In this document: piece after piece, positions 43,705 through 52,302 of the stretch
Layout: each line of letters begins with the position of its first letter
Numbering within the stretch: the first letter of the stretch is position 1
NCBI RefSeq assembly: GCF_024623455.1
Contig: NZ_JANIPJ010000007.1
Location: 124,001 to 188,000, forward strand
Source of the DNA: Paenibacillus soyae
GTDB taxonomy: Bacteria > Bacillota > Bacilli > Paenibacillales > Paenibacillaceae
Reading direction: 5' to 3'
Length of the DNA: 64,000 bases
Translations under genes and position numbers: made by a program
Notes under the pieces: model-generated
Seen by the model: the letters and a program-made list of their open reading frames with translations, nothing else
What the model was told of the DNA's origin: nothing
The model's database searches: none

Positions 43705-45105
43705 ATGGAGTACATCAGTACGAGAGGCAAGGTTGGCAAAATCGGGTTTATCGACGCGTTTATGATGGGGCTTGCGGATGACGGAGGACTGCTGGTTCCA
43801 AGCGAAATACCGCAAATTTCGGCGGATAATTTGAAGAAGTGGCAGGATCTCAGCTATCAAGAGCTGGTCTTGGAAATCTTCTCTTACTATACCAACAACG
43901 AAATCCCGCAAGAGGATTTGAAGGCGATGGTAGAGGCGAGCTATTCGACCTTCCGCGATCCCGAGGTGACGCCGGTGCGCCGCTTCGGCGACGACCTGTA
44001 CCTGCTGGAGCTTTTCCACGGACCGACCTTCGCGTTTAAGGACATCGCCTTGCAGTTCATTGGTAATTTCTATTCGTATGTAGCGGAGAAGCAAGGCAAG
44101 AAGATCCATATTCTCGGAGCGACATCCGGCGATACGGGCGCATCCGCGATTCAAGGCGTCAAAGGTAAAGAAGGCATTAAAATTTGCATCCTGTTCCCGA
44201 CCGGCAAAGTGAGCAAGGTGCAGGAGCTTCAGATGACGACCGTGCAGGACGATAACGTGCTGAATCTGTCGGTAGACGGCAATTTCGACGATTGCCAAGG
44301 CATGATCAAAGAGCTGTTCGCGGATCTCGATTTCAAATCGGCGAACCATTTGGCCGCTATTAATTCGATCAATTTCGTGCGCATTCTGGCGCAGACGGTC
44401 TATTATTTCTATTCTTACTTCCAAGTCTCCAAAGCAAACGGAGGCAACCTAGGCAAAGTCAATTTCAGCGTTCCTACAGGCAATTTCGGCGATATTTTCG
44501 CCGGATATTTGGCGAAGCGCATGGGGCTGCCCGTTGGCAAGCTGATTCTGGCGACGAACGAAAACAATATTTTGGAGCGGTTCATCGAGGAAGGCGTCTA
44601 CATGCCGGGCGACTTCCGCATCACTTACAGCCCGTCCATGGACATTCAAGTGGCGAGCAACTTCGAGCGTTATCTGTATTACGTGCTCGGCGAGGATGCG
44701 GAGGAGGTAAGCCGCTTGATGGCGCAGTTCAAATCGGAAGGCGAAATTTCGATCTCGCCGGACGCGCTTAAGCTTGTTCAATCGGAATTTGCGGCGCACG
44801 GCGTCGACGGGCAAGAATGCCTCGACACGATCTCGAAATTCAAGACGGAGCATGACTACCTGCTTGATCCGCATTCGGCATGCGGCGTCGCGGCGGTGTA
44901 CGAATGCGCCGAAGAAGGCGAAATCAGCATTTCGCTGGCTACCGCCCATCCCGCGAAGTTCGACGAAGCGATTCGCTTGACCGGCATCGAGCAGTCGTTC
45001 CCGCCGGAAATAGCCGCTCTCTTCGAAAAGCCGCAGCGTCAAGTGCTCGTCGACGGCAAGCTTGAAGATGTGGTTGCTCAATTGGAGAAATTCTATAACG
45101 CGTAA
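43705..45105 (+). CDS. thrC: Threonine synthase (long, Thr_synth_N type)
   Basis: This 466-residue PLP enzyme makes threonine from O-phosphohomoserine. The N-terminal domain begins MEYISTRG, the PLP lysine is Lys112 (HGPTFAFKDIALQ), and GATSGDTGASAIQG binds the phosphate. Length and N-terminal domain place it in the E. coli/yeast class rather than the roughly 350-residue Bacillus subtilis class. The ATG follows AGGAGGAACG. It stands alone, with a terminator directly after, and no hom or thrB is adjacent. Confidence 0.95.
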   Translation: MEYISTRGKVGKIGFIDAFMMGLADDGGLLVPSEIPQISADNLKKWQDLSYQELVLEIFSYYTNNEIPQEDLKAMVEASYSTFRDPEVTPVRRFGDDLYLLELFHGPTFAFKDIALQFIGNFYSYVAEKQGKKIHILGATSGDTGASAIQGVKGKEGIKICILFPTGKVSKVQELQMTTVQDDNVLNLSVDGNFDDCQGMIKELFADLDFKSANHLAAINSINFVRILAQTVYYFYSYFQVSKANGGNLGKVNFSVPTGNFGDIFAGYLAKRMGLPVGKLILATNENNILERFIEEGVYMPGDFRITYSPSMDIQVASNFERYLYYVLGEDAEEVSRLMAQFKSEGEISISPDALKLVQSEFAAHGVDGQECLDTISKFKTEHDYLLDPHSACGVAAVYECAEEGEISISLATAHPAKFDEAIRLTGIEQSFPPEIAALFEKPQRQVLVDGKLEDVVAQLEKFYNA

Positions 45106-45113
45106 CTTTCGAG

Positions 45114-45148
45114 ACCCCTGTCGCTTTACTGAAGCGGCGGGGGTTTTT
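45114..45148 (+). terminator. Intrinsic terminator after thrC
   Basis: A 13-base stem (ACCCCTGTCGCTT with AAGCGGCGGGGGT, including two G-T pairs) and five T lie eight bases past the stop codon. Confidence 0.88.
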
Positions 45149-45177
45149 GCATGGGGAAGGGGCTACGAGGGGGGAAT

Positions 45178-45296
45178 GCATGCCGTAAAGGTTCGCATGT
45201 TGCGAAGGGGCATGCGGTGGAGAGTTGCATGCGGCGGGGTTCGCATGCGGCGGAGGTTCGCACGCGGGGGCTCGCATGAGGAGGGGGACTTGCATG
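45178..45296. repeat. GCATG array with a 14-18 base period
   Basis: GCATG occurs at 45178, 45195, 45210, 45227, 45243, 45274 and 45292, with GCACG at 45260. The period is 14-18 bases and the units are G-rich (GCGGCGGGGTTC, GCGGCGGAGGTTC). An extra copy is at 45149. The array fills the space between the thrC terminator and the AraC gene. Confidence 0.75.
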
Positions 45297-45351
45297 CTTC
45301 GAGAGCTCATACAAAGGCGGCGCATGAGGATGAGTCGTTCTGTTCACCCGC

Positions 45352-46227
45352 CTAAGTCGCCCTTACCCGCGATGGCGAAACCAGCTTGTGCTTCTTGAAC
45401 GTCCGGCTGAAATAATAGATGTCATTGAAGCCGGTTTCGGCTGCGATCTCCGAGACGGTGAGCTTCGTGGTGCGGAGCAGGTGATCGGCTTTGTCCAGTC
45501 GCATGGCCGTGACGTATTCCGTCACGGTCCTTCCCGTAAGCTCTTTAAACAAGCGGCTGAAGTGGTACCGGCTGAGACCCGAGATGCCGGACAGCAGCTC
45601 GACGGATAGCTCTTCCATATAGCGTTCGGCAATGCAACGGAAGACAGGCTCGAACCGTTCGACGTTTTTCATTCGCTCCGCGTATTCGTCTTTGGTCAGG
45701 ACGGTTGCGACATGGCCTCGCAGGAGATATGTCATAAGGCGGTACAGCTCGGACTTGATGGCCAGCTCGTATCCGAACTCCCGGTTTTGCAGCTCGCCGA
45801 TCAAGGCGCGCATGCAGGCGTTCGTTGCTTCGTCGCCGCGAATCAGGTTGCGGAACAGCAGGCGATTCTGAGAAATCGGAGCGATGAACTTTGTTTCGGC
45901 GGCGTCAACGGAGCCGCTATGAAGAAGAGAGATATCCGAGATCATGCAGTAATAGACGACTTCGGAGGTGAGGCTGAAGCCGTAATGCAGCTCGTTGCTG
46001 TTAACGACGATCAGATCGCCGGGCTGAGCGTGAATCGGCGTCGAGCCGCATTCGATGATCGCCTCGCCGGACTCGATGAACAGAAACTCCAGATGCTCGT
46101 GCCAATGATGGGGGAACATGACGATGCCGGATTGGTCGAAGCGGGTACGGTGCGCCTTGATCGGAAAGTGGGGATTCGGCATGCTCATCGTTTCTCGGAG
46201 CGAATCGTAATTGACGGGCATGGTCAT
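45352..46227 (-). CDS. AraC-family transcriptional regulator
   Basis: The 291-residue regulator has an N-terminal cupin sensing domain (residues about 15-150, HHWHEHLEFLFIESGEA and PGDLIVVNSNELHYGF). A C-terminal double helix-turn-helix spans about 195-288 (LLSGISGLSRYHFSRLFKELTGRT, then VSEIAAETGFNDIYYFSRTFKKH). It is divergent from the dehydrogenase/isomerase operon, which is its likely target. The inducer is probably the sugar or polyol handled by those enzymes. The ATG follows GAAGGAGG. Confidence 0.93.
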   Translation of the reverse strand: MTMPVNYDSLRETMSMPNPHFPIKAHRTRFDQSGIVMFPHHWHEHLEFLFIESGEAIIECGSTPIHAQPGDLIVVNSNELHYGFSLTSEVVYYCMISDISLLHSGSVDAAETKFIAPISQNRLLFRNLIRGDEATNACMRALIGELQNREFGYELAIKSELYRLMTYLLRGHVATVLTKDEYAERMKNVERFEPVFRCIAERYMEELSVELLSGISGLSRYHFSRLFKELTGRTVTEYVTAMRLDKADHLLRTTKLTVSEIAAETGFNDIYYFSRTFKKHKLVSPSRVRAT

Positions 46228-46384
46228 TTTTGTCAGGCCTCCTTCTCACAGCACATTTGTACAAACAAACCGCACACCTCTGCATGGCGCTGGATGTTGA
46301 ATCCATTATAATACGAAAGTGTAAGGATGCATACAAAAGAGCAAGCGGATCAAACATTTTCGAAGCGACAAGGAGAGGTTGGCA

Positions 46385-47443
46385 ATGGCAGCGGTCCAAA
46401 TCGGAGTAATCGGCAACGGCTCGATCTCGGCTTCCCATCTGAATGCTTACAAAAACAACAAAAATGCAAACATTTATGCCGTTTGCGATCTGAACGAAGA
46501 GCGCGCCCGCTCGGCGGCGGAGAAATACGGGGCGGAAAAAGTATATACGGATTACCGCGAGCTTCTGGCAGATCCGGCGATCGACGCGGTCAGCATCTGC
46601 ACTTGGAACAATACCCATGCGGAGATCAGCATTGCGGCGGTAAACGCCGGCAAGCACGTGCTGGTCGAGAAGCCGCTTTGCCGTACCGTCGAGGAGGCGC
46701 TGGAGGTCCAGAAAGCGGTTGAAGCGTCCGGTAAAGTACTCCAGGTCGGCTTCGTGCGCCGATACGACGCGAACGCCCAGCTCCTAAAGTCATTGGCCGA
46801 TCAAGGAGAGTTCGGCGACATCTATTATGCCAAAGCGACGGCATTCCGCCGGCTGGGCAATCCGGGCGGCTGGTTCTCCGATATCGAGCGCTCGGGCGGC
46901 GGGCCGCTCATCGACATCGGCGTACACGTCATCGACTTGTGCTGGTACATGATGGGACGGCCGAAGCCGGTTGCGGTCAGCGCGAATACATACCGCAAGC
47001 TGGGCAACCGTTCGAACATCCAGAACCTGTCCTTCTACAAAGCGGCGGATTACGACGCGTCCAAAAACACGATCGAGGATATGGCGAACGCGCTTATCCG
47101 TTTCGAGAACGGCGCCTCGCTGATGGTCGACGTGAGCTTCACGCTTCATGCGAAGAAGGACGAGATGTCCGTTCGACTGTACGGCGACAAAGGCGGCATG
47201 GAGATCGATCCGGAGGCGGTGATCGTCTCGGAGAAGAACAATACGATCGTTAACATCCATCCGCAGACCGATCATAAAGGCTTCCACTTCGAAAGCGGCT
47301 TCCAGAACGAGATCGACCATTTCATCGGGAATGTATTGAACGGCACGCAGCCGATCAGTCCGGTGCAGGACGGCGTCGAGATTATGAAAATTCTTTGCGG
47401 CATCTACGAGTCTGCGGAGAAGGGCCATGAGGTGAAGCTATGA
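46385..47443 (+). CDS. Gfo/Idh/MocA-family oxidoreductase
   Basis: The 352-residue NAD(P)-dependent dehydrogenase has a Rossmann start (IGVIGNGSISASHLNAY), the WNNTHAEISIAAVNAGKHVLVEKPL motif with the catalytic Lys of EKPL, and the GGGPLIDIGVHVIDLCWY segment. These enzymes oxidise or epimerise sugars and inositols. The exact substrate is unknown. The ATG at 46385 follows AAGGAGAGG. Its stop overlaps the start of the next isomerase gene by four bases (ATGA), so the two are translationally coupled. Confidence 0.93.
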   Translation: MAAVQIGVIGNGSISASHLNAYKNNKNANIYAVCDLNEERARSAAEKYGAEKVYTDYRELLADPAIDAVSICTWNNTHAEISIAAVNAGKHVLVEKPLCRTVEEALEVQKAVEASGKVLQVGFVRRYDANAQLLKSLADQGEFGDIYYAKATAFRRLGNPGGWFSDIERSGGGPLIDIGVHVIDLCWYMMGRPKPVAVSANTYRKLGNRSNIQNLSFYKAADYDASKNTIEDMANALIRFENGASLMVDVSFTLHAKKDEMSVRLYGDKGGMEIDPEAVIVSEKNNTIVNIHPQTDHKGFHFESGFQNEIDHFIGNVLNGTQPISPVQDGVEIMKILCGIYESAEKGHEVKL

Positions 47444-48297
47444 AGCTGGGCATCAGCACATACAGCCTGCACAAGGCTTTCTCCTCGGGAGAGCTGACGA
47501 TCACCGAAGTGATCGATTACATCGCGAGCATCGGCGCGGAGCATGCCGAAATCGTGCCGCTCGGGTTCTCGCTGACGGAGAACCCGCAGCTGATCGAGGA
47601 AATCAAGGAAGCGGCGCGGCGTGGCGGCATCGAGCTGTCCAACTACGCGATCGGCGCGAATTTCGCGGGACTAACTGGCGAAGCGTACGAGAACGAAATC
47701 GCCCGCGTGAAACGGGAGGTAGACGCATGCGCCTCGCTGGGCATTAAGCTTATGCGTCATGATGTCGCGTCCTCGAAGGACTTGTCTATCGGCAATTTTC
47801 TAACGGAGCTGCCGCGTCTGGCGGAGGCCTGCCAAGAAATCGCCGATTACGCGAAGAAGTACGGCATCACGACCAGCGTGGAGAATCACGGCTATTTCAT
47901 CCAGCACAGCGATCGCGTGCAGGCGCTCGTTCAAGCGGTTGGCCGAGACAACTTCCGCACGACGCTGGACGTGGGCAATTTCCTGTGCGCGGACGAGAAT
48001 CCGGTTGCGGCCGTTCGCAATAACATTACGTACGCCTCGATGGTGCACGTAAAGGACTTCTACACCCGTCCATCCTACCGGTATCCGGGCGAAGGCTGGT
48101 TCAAGTCCTCCGGCGGCAACTATCTGCGCGGGGCGATCGTCGGCCAAGGCGACATCGACATGCCGGAAGTGCTGCGCATTGTCAAAGAAAGCGGCTACGA
48201 CGGCTACATCTCTATCGAGTTCGAAGGAATGGAAGAGTGCAAGGCCGGTACGAAGATGGGCTTTAACTACGTCCAGAAGCTATGGGCTGAACTATAA
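47440..48297 (+). CDS. Sugar phosphate isomerase/epimerase (AP-endonuclease 2 fold)
   Basis: The 285-residue TIM-barrel protein belongs to the xylose-isomerase-like family. Metal-ligand segments are visible: AEIVPLGF, TTSVENHGYF, TTLDVGNFL, MVHVKDFYTR and YISIEFEGMEE. Members isomerise or epimerise keto-sugars or inososes. It overlaps the dehydrogenase gene by four bases and precedes a second, distantly related TIM barrel by 26 bases, so oxidation followed by isomerisation is the likely pathway logic. Confidence 0.9.
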   Translation: MKLGISTYSLHKAFSSGELTITEVIDYIASIGAEHAEIVPLGFSLTENPQLIEEIKEAARRGGIELSNYAIGANFAGLTGEAYENEIARVKREVDACASLGIKLMRHDVASSKDLSIGNFLTELPRLAEACQEIADYAKKYGITTSVENHGYFIQHSDRVQALVQAVGRDNFRTTLDVGNFLCADENPVAAVRNNITYASMVHVKDFYTRPSYRYPGEGWFKSSGGNYLRGAIVGQGDIDMPEVLRIVKESGYDGYISIEFEGMEECKAGTKMGFNYVQKLWAEL

Positions 48298-48323
48298 AAC
48301 CGTTTCCGAGGGAGGAACATCCA

Positions 48324-49214
48324 ATGGCAGCTCCTATTATGACGAACAAAATCGGCGTTATCGTCGATAGCTTCCAAGTCGGCCTGAAGGAAGGCTTGTT
48401 GAAAGCGAAGCAGGTCGGCGCGGACGGCGTGCAAATCTACGCGGTGAGGGGCGAGATGGATCCCGCGAACCTGACGCCTGCGGCCCGTAAGGAGCTCAAA
48501 GCGTATATCGAATCGCTGGGCTTGCAAATCTCCGCGCTCGTCGGCGATTTGGGCGGCCACGGCTTCCAGGATCCATCCCAAAACCGCGAAAAAATCGAAA
48601 AGTCGAAGCGTATTATGGAGCTGGGCATGGAGCTGGGCACGAATATCGTAACGACTCATATTGGCATCGTACCGGATGACCGGAACAGCCAAGTTTACGA
48701 GACGATGCATGCGGCATGCTCGGAGCTGAGCAGCTTCGCGAACGGAATGGGCGCTTATTTCGCCATCGAGACGGGGCCGGAGACATCGGCGCATCTGAAG
48801 TCCTTCTTGGACAGTCTCGGCTCGAAGGGCGTCTCCGTCAACTTCGACCCGGCGAACATGGTCATGGTGACGGGCGACGATCCCGTGCAGGGCGTTCATA
48901 CGCTGAAGGACTATATCGTGCATACGCATGCCAAAGACGGAGTGAAGCTGGGATCGATCGACCCGCGCGACGTATACGGCTTTTACGGCTACGAGGCGGA
49001 GCTTGATCACGAGAAGATTGCCGCCATGGCGGAATCCGGCGAGGCGTTCCGCGAGGTTCCGCTCGGAGAAGGTAGCGTGAACTGGGATGCGTACCTGCAA
49101 GCTTTGAACGATATCGGGTACAAAGGCTATCTCACGATCGAACGCGAAGTGGGAACGAACCCGGAGCGGGACATACAGCTTGCGGTCGAGTTTCTGAAGA
49201 AATATAGAGGTTAA
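48324..49214 (+). CDS. Second sugar phosphate isomerase/epimerase (TIM barrel)
   Basis: The 296-residue TIM barrel shows the family pattern: GADGVQIYAVRGEMDP, NIVTTHIGIVPDD, FAIETGPETSAHLKSFL, VSVNFDPANMVM, DYIVHTHAKDGVKL and YLTIEREVG. It shares the fold but not close sequence with its neighbour, so the two probably act on successive or different substrates. It is the last gene of the AraC-linked operon and is followed by a terminator. The ATG follows GAGGGAGGAAC. Confidence 0.9.
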   Translation: MAAPIMTNKIGVIVDSFQVGLKEGLLKAKQVGADGVQIYAVRGEMDPANLTPAARKELKAYIESLGLQISALVGDLGGHGFQDPSQNREKIEKSKRIMELGMELGTNIVTTHIGIVPDDRNSQVYETMHAACSELSSFANGMGAYFAIETGPETSAHLKSFLDSLGSKGVSVNFDPANMVMVTGDDPVQGVHTLKDYIVHTHAKDGVKLGSIDPRDVYGFYGYEAELDHEKIAAMAESGEAFREVPLGEGSVNWDAYLQALNDIGYKGYLTIEREVGTNPERDIQLAVEFLKKYRG

Positions 49215-49222
49215 CCGAAGGA

Positions 49223-49271
49223 ACACCCTGTCGTATCGATGTTGAATCGGTATGGGCGGGGTGTTTTTTTA
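49223..49271 (+). terminator. Intrinsic terminator of the isomerase operon
   Basis: ACACCC at 49223 pairs with GGGTGT, and ATCGAT-like halves pair inside. Seven T follow. Confidence 0.8.
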
Positions 49272-49274
49272 TCC

Positions 49275-49304
49275 GAATAGCGATTTCTGCCACAGGAAAT
49301 AATA
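49275..49304 (+). promoter_or_regulatory. Possible forespore (SigF/SigG-type) promoter of the germination operon
   Basis: GAATA (49275-49279) and GGAAATAATA (49295-49304) are 15 bases apart, close to the SigF/SigG-type GYATA and GGnnAnAHTR pattern, with one mismatch in the first. Germination receptor operons are forespore-expressed, so position and spacing fit. Confidence 0.45.
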
Positions 49305-49334
49305 GGCACAAGTCGAAACAACAGGTGGTTCCTA

Positions 49335-50828
49335 GTGGACAGAAACGCAGACAAGCCAAAGGAACAGGATGCGATATCGGCTGATCTGGATCAAAATATA
49401 CCCAAGCTTATGAGCGTGTTCGCCGGCAGCTCGGATCTCATCCTCAAGCATTGGAGCTATGGTCCGGACTATCGTTATCGCGCTTGCTCCGTCTATTACA
49501 ACACCCTCGTCCAGCAGGATGCAACCAATTACATGAAGCTGTCCCTGCAGGATCAAGAGGAGCACGAGGTCGGTCCGGGGACGGAAGTGACGTTGGAGGA
49601 GCTCCGGCACTTTTTCGAAAACCATGGCGCATCGGCCCGAAAAGCGGAAATCGTTCAAGATTATCAGACGCTTATCGAAGAAGTGTCAAGCGGACGGCTA
49701 GTCATTCTGTTCGACGGCTGGAATAAGGGGCTAAGCTTCCTGGCGCAATCCGTGGAAACGAGGCAGGTCAACGAGCCGGTTAACGAATCCGTCGTGATGG
49801 GTCCCCGCGAGAGCACGGTCGAGAATCTGCAGAAAAACCTGGGACTGCTCCGCATGCGGCTTAAGACGCCGAAATTCAAGATCGAGATGGTCAAAGGCGG
49901 CGGAGACACGCATACGGCCGTCGCTTACGGCTATTTGGAAGGGACCGTGGACGGCGAACTGCTCGCCGAATTCAAGCGTCGGATGAGTCAGATCGAAACG
50001 GTAGAAATATTGGAGACGTCCTATATCGAGCAACTGATCGAGGATTCCGTCTTCTCGCCGTTTCCCCAGCACCGTTATACGGAAAGAACGGACATGGCGG
50101 TCGCCGCCCTGCTGGACGGGAAAATTATCGTGCTGGTGCAAGGGACGGGGGGCATCTTGTTATGTCCCGGCTTGTTCACGGAATTTTTCCAATCCAGCGA
50201 AGACTATTACCAACGGACGGTCATCTCGACGATGATCCGCTGGCTGCGCATCATTGCGTTTATAATCGCTCTGACGCTCCCGAGCATTTACATCGCGTTG
50301 TCAACCTTCCATCCGGAGCTCATCCCGACGGTTCTCCTGCTCGCGATTTTGAACGCGCGGGAAGGCATTCCGCTGCCGGCTTTTTTCGAGGCGCTGCTGA
50401 TGGAGTTTTTTTTCGAGCTGATGCGCGAGGCCGGCGTCAGGCTGCCCCGACCGGTAGGCTCGGCTGTCAGCATCGTCGGCGCGCTCGTCATCGGCGACGC
50501 GGCGATCAGTGCCGGGATCGCCTCTCCGATCATGGTTATCGTCGTCGCGCTTACGGGAATCGCCTCCTTCTCCCTGCCGCAATACGGCATGGCGATCGCT
50601 CTTCGCATTTTGCGTTTCCCGCTGATGATCAGCGCGGCCATGCTAGGCGGCTTCGGCATGATGATCTGCTTTTTGTTCATCTTGCTGCATCTATGCAAGC
50701 TGCGGTCGATCGGCCAGCCTTATCTGGCCGGCATGGCGCCGCTGAGGCTCCGCGATTTGCGAGATATCCTGATGCGCTTTCCGCTCAAGACGCTTATCCG
50801 CTCCCCTCGCAATTTGCATAAACGTTAA
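49335..50828 (+). CDS. Spore germination receptor subunit A (GerA family)
   Basis: The 497-residue protein has a soluble N-terminal part (about residues 1-295) and four to five membrane spans after it (IIAFIIALTLPSIYIALSTFHPELIP, then IVGALVIGDAAI and ASFSLPQYGMAIAL). It is the A subunit of a nutrient germinant receptor in the spore inner membrane. The conserved ERPD-like motif reads YTERTD here, with Thr replacing the usual Pro. It starts at GTG after ACAGGTGG. The operon order is A, C, small D-like, B. Confidence 0.93.
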   Translation: MDRNADKPKEQDAISADLDQNIPKLMSVFAGSSDLILKHWSYGPDYRYRACSVYYNTLVQQDATNYMKLSLQDQEEHEVGPGTEVTLEELRHFFENHGASARKAEIVQDYQTLIEEVSSGRLVILFDGWNKGLSFLAQSVETRQVNEPVNESVVMGPRESTVENLQKNLGLLRMRLKTPKFKIEMVKGGGDTHTAVAYGYLEGTVDGELLAEFKRRMSQIETVEILETSYIEQLIEDSVFSPFPQHRYTERTDMAVAALLDGKIIVLVQGTGGILLCPGLFTEFFQSSEDYYQRTVISTMIRWLRIIAFIIALTLPSIYIALSTFHPELIPTVLLLAILNAREGIPLPAFFEALLMEFFFELMREAGVRLPRPVGSAVSIVGALVIGDAAISAGIASPIMVIVVALTGIASFSLPQYGMAIALRILRFPLMISAAMLGGFGMMICFLFILLHLCKLRSIGQPYLAGMAPLRLRDLRDILMRFPLKTLIRSPRNLHKR

Positions 50829-50843
50829 AAACGGGAGGATCCG

Positions 50844-52010
50844 ATGGCATACAAAACCATCACGTTACTGCTGCTGGTAAGCGTCGTCCTAACCGGCTGT
50901 TGGAGCAAAAACGAGCTGACGGAACGCGCTTTCGTCATGGGCGTCGCCCTTGATTTGCGGGAGGACGGAAAAATCGAGATGCTGACGCAAGTGTATCGCC
51001 CTTCCTCCGCCGAAATCGGCAAATCGACCTCCACGGTTGTCGGAGCGAGCGTCAACATCAAGACCGTGGACGATACGGTCATGGAGGCGATACGCGACAT
51101 CCCGATCCATCTAGGCAGGATGGCGCAATGGAGCCATATGCGCGTCATTATTGTCGGGGAAGAACTTGCCAAGAATATGGATATGATGCAGGTGCTCGAT
51201 TTGTTCTACCGGGACCATGAGCCGAGGTCCAGCGTTTCGCTCATGATCGCGAAGGGTAAGGCGGCCAAGATTTTCGAGAAAAATCCTCTCATCGAACAGA
51301 CGACGTCCCAGCAAATTTTGCGTACGGAGGAATCCGCCTACCACAATGCCGCGAAGACGCTGGACACAAGGCTGTTGGACCTGGCGCGCAGCATGAAGAG
51401 CGCACATCCCGACACGACCATCGCTTACGTATACGAAGACACGAAGACGACGCATATGTTCTCGGCCGCCGGACTAGCCCTGATCCAAGACGGCAAGATG
51501 AAGGACACGCTCCCGGCAAGCAAGGTGGAAGGCTACCTCATGCTGGTCGACAAATATAAAACCGGCGTCGTGGAAATTCGCTGCCCGGGAAAGAAGAACG
51601 TCGGCGAGACCGCGGAGCTGCTGGCGCTCGACTCCCGCATGAAGCACCGCATGCAAGGCGACAATGTCGCCGCCTCCGTATCCATACAAGGCGAAATATC
51701 GATCAACGAGCTGAGATGCACCAAAATCGGGAGCAAAGAAGAGGAAGAGGCGTTTGTAGGCAAAGTTGAAGCTGAAGTGAAGCGGCAAGCGCAGCAGACT
51801 CTTCAGATTCTGCAGAAGCAGAAGATCGACGCGATCGGCCTCGGCAACCTGATCTACCGCAAGAAGCCGAAGGAGTGGGAACGGCTAAAGGCGGATTGGA
51901 ATAACACGTTCGCCGCCATACCGTTCGAAGTGAAGGTGAAGCTTAAGCTGATAACGGGCGGGACGATTAGCAGCAAGACGTTATCGAAACAAGCAGGCGA
52001 AGGGAGCTGA
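50844..52010 (+). CDS. Spore germination receptor lipoprotein subunit C (GerC family)
   Basis: The 388-residue lipoprotein has the signal MAYKTITLLLLVSVVLTGC with lipobox LTGC. The GerC start CWSKNELTERAFVMGVALDL follows, then MAQWSHMRVIIVGEELAKN, LLDLARSMKSAHPD and the C-terminal GNLIYRKKPKEWERLKADWN. It anchors on the outer face of the spore inner membrane and completes the receptor with A and B. It begins 15 bases after subunit A with GGGAGGATCC before the ATG. Confidence 0.93.
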   Translation: MAYKTITLLLLVSVVLTGCWSKNELTERAFVMGVALDLREDGKIEMLTQVYRPSSAEIGKSTSTVVGASVNIKTVDDTVMEAIRDIPIHLGRMAQWSHMRVIIVGEELAKNMDMMQVLDLFYRDHEPRSSVSLMIAKGKAAKIFEKNPLIEQTTSQQILRTEESAYHNAAKTLDTRLLDLARSMKSAHPDTTIAYVYEDTKTTHMFSAAGLALIQDGKMKDTLPASKVEGYLMLVDKYKTGVVEIRCPGKKNVGETAELLALDSRMKHRMQGDNVAASVSIQGEISINELRCTKIGSKEEEEAFVGKVEAEVKRQAQQTLQILQKQKIDAIGLGNLIYRKKPKEWERLKADWNNTFAAIPFEVKVKLKLITGGTISSKTLSKQAGEGS

Positions 52011-52018
52011 AGCGAAGG

Positions 52019-52270
52019 ATGTATGAGCGAATGCTGGTTTTCGCCGCCGCTCTCGTCGGAATGCTGCTGTACGACGCCTTGTCGCTGAGAGGGAAAATGA
52101 CGCCTCGCGGAAAGCTGCTGTACGGCTTGATCGTCTGCGCGTCGTTGTATGCGGGCATCGACTATGTCATGGCCTGGGACGCCATCGACTATCTGGATGT
52201 GATGACCCTTCCCTTCAAATCCGCAGCGGAGGCTATCGAGGCAACGCTGAAAACGAACTGGGACCGCTAA
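52019..52270 (+). CDS. Small two-span membrane protein, GerD-subunit-like
   Basis: The 83-residue protein has two predicted membrane spans (residues about 5-18, MLVFAAALVGMLLY, and 33-48, LLYGLIVCASLYAGIDYV) and a short amphipathic end. Small two-span D proteins are known in several Bacillus germinant-receptor operons, where they tune the response. Its place between C and B genes, nine bases after C, suggests the same role. The ATG follows GAAGGA. There is no closer relative I can name. Confidence 0.72.
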   Translation: MYERMLVFAAALVGMLLYDALSLRGKMTPRGKLLYGLIVCASLYAGIDYVMAWDAIDYLDVMTLPFKSAAEAIEATLKTNWDR

Positions 52271-52302
52271 GTATTCGCAACCGACAGGAGGAGGTAAGCC
52301 GC

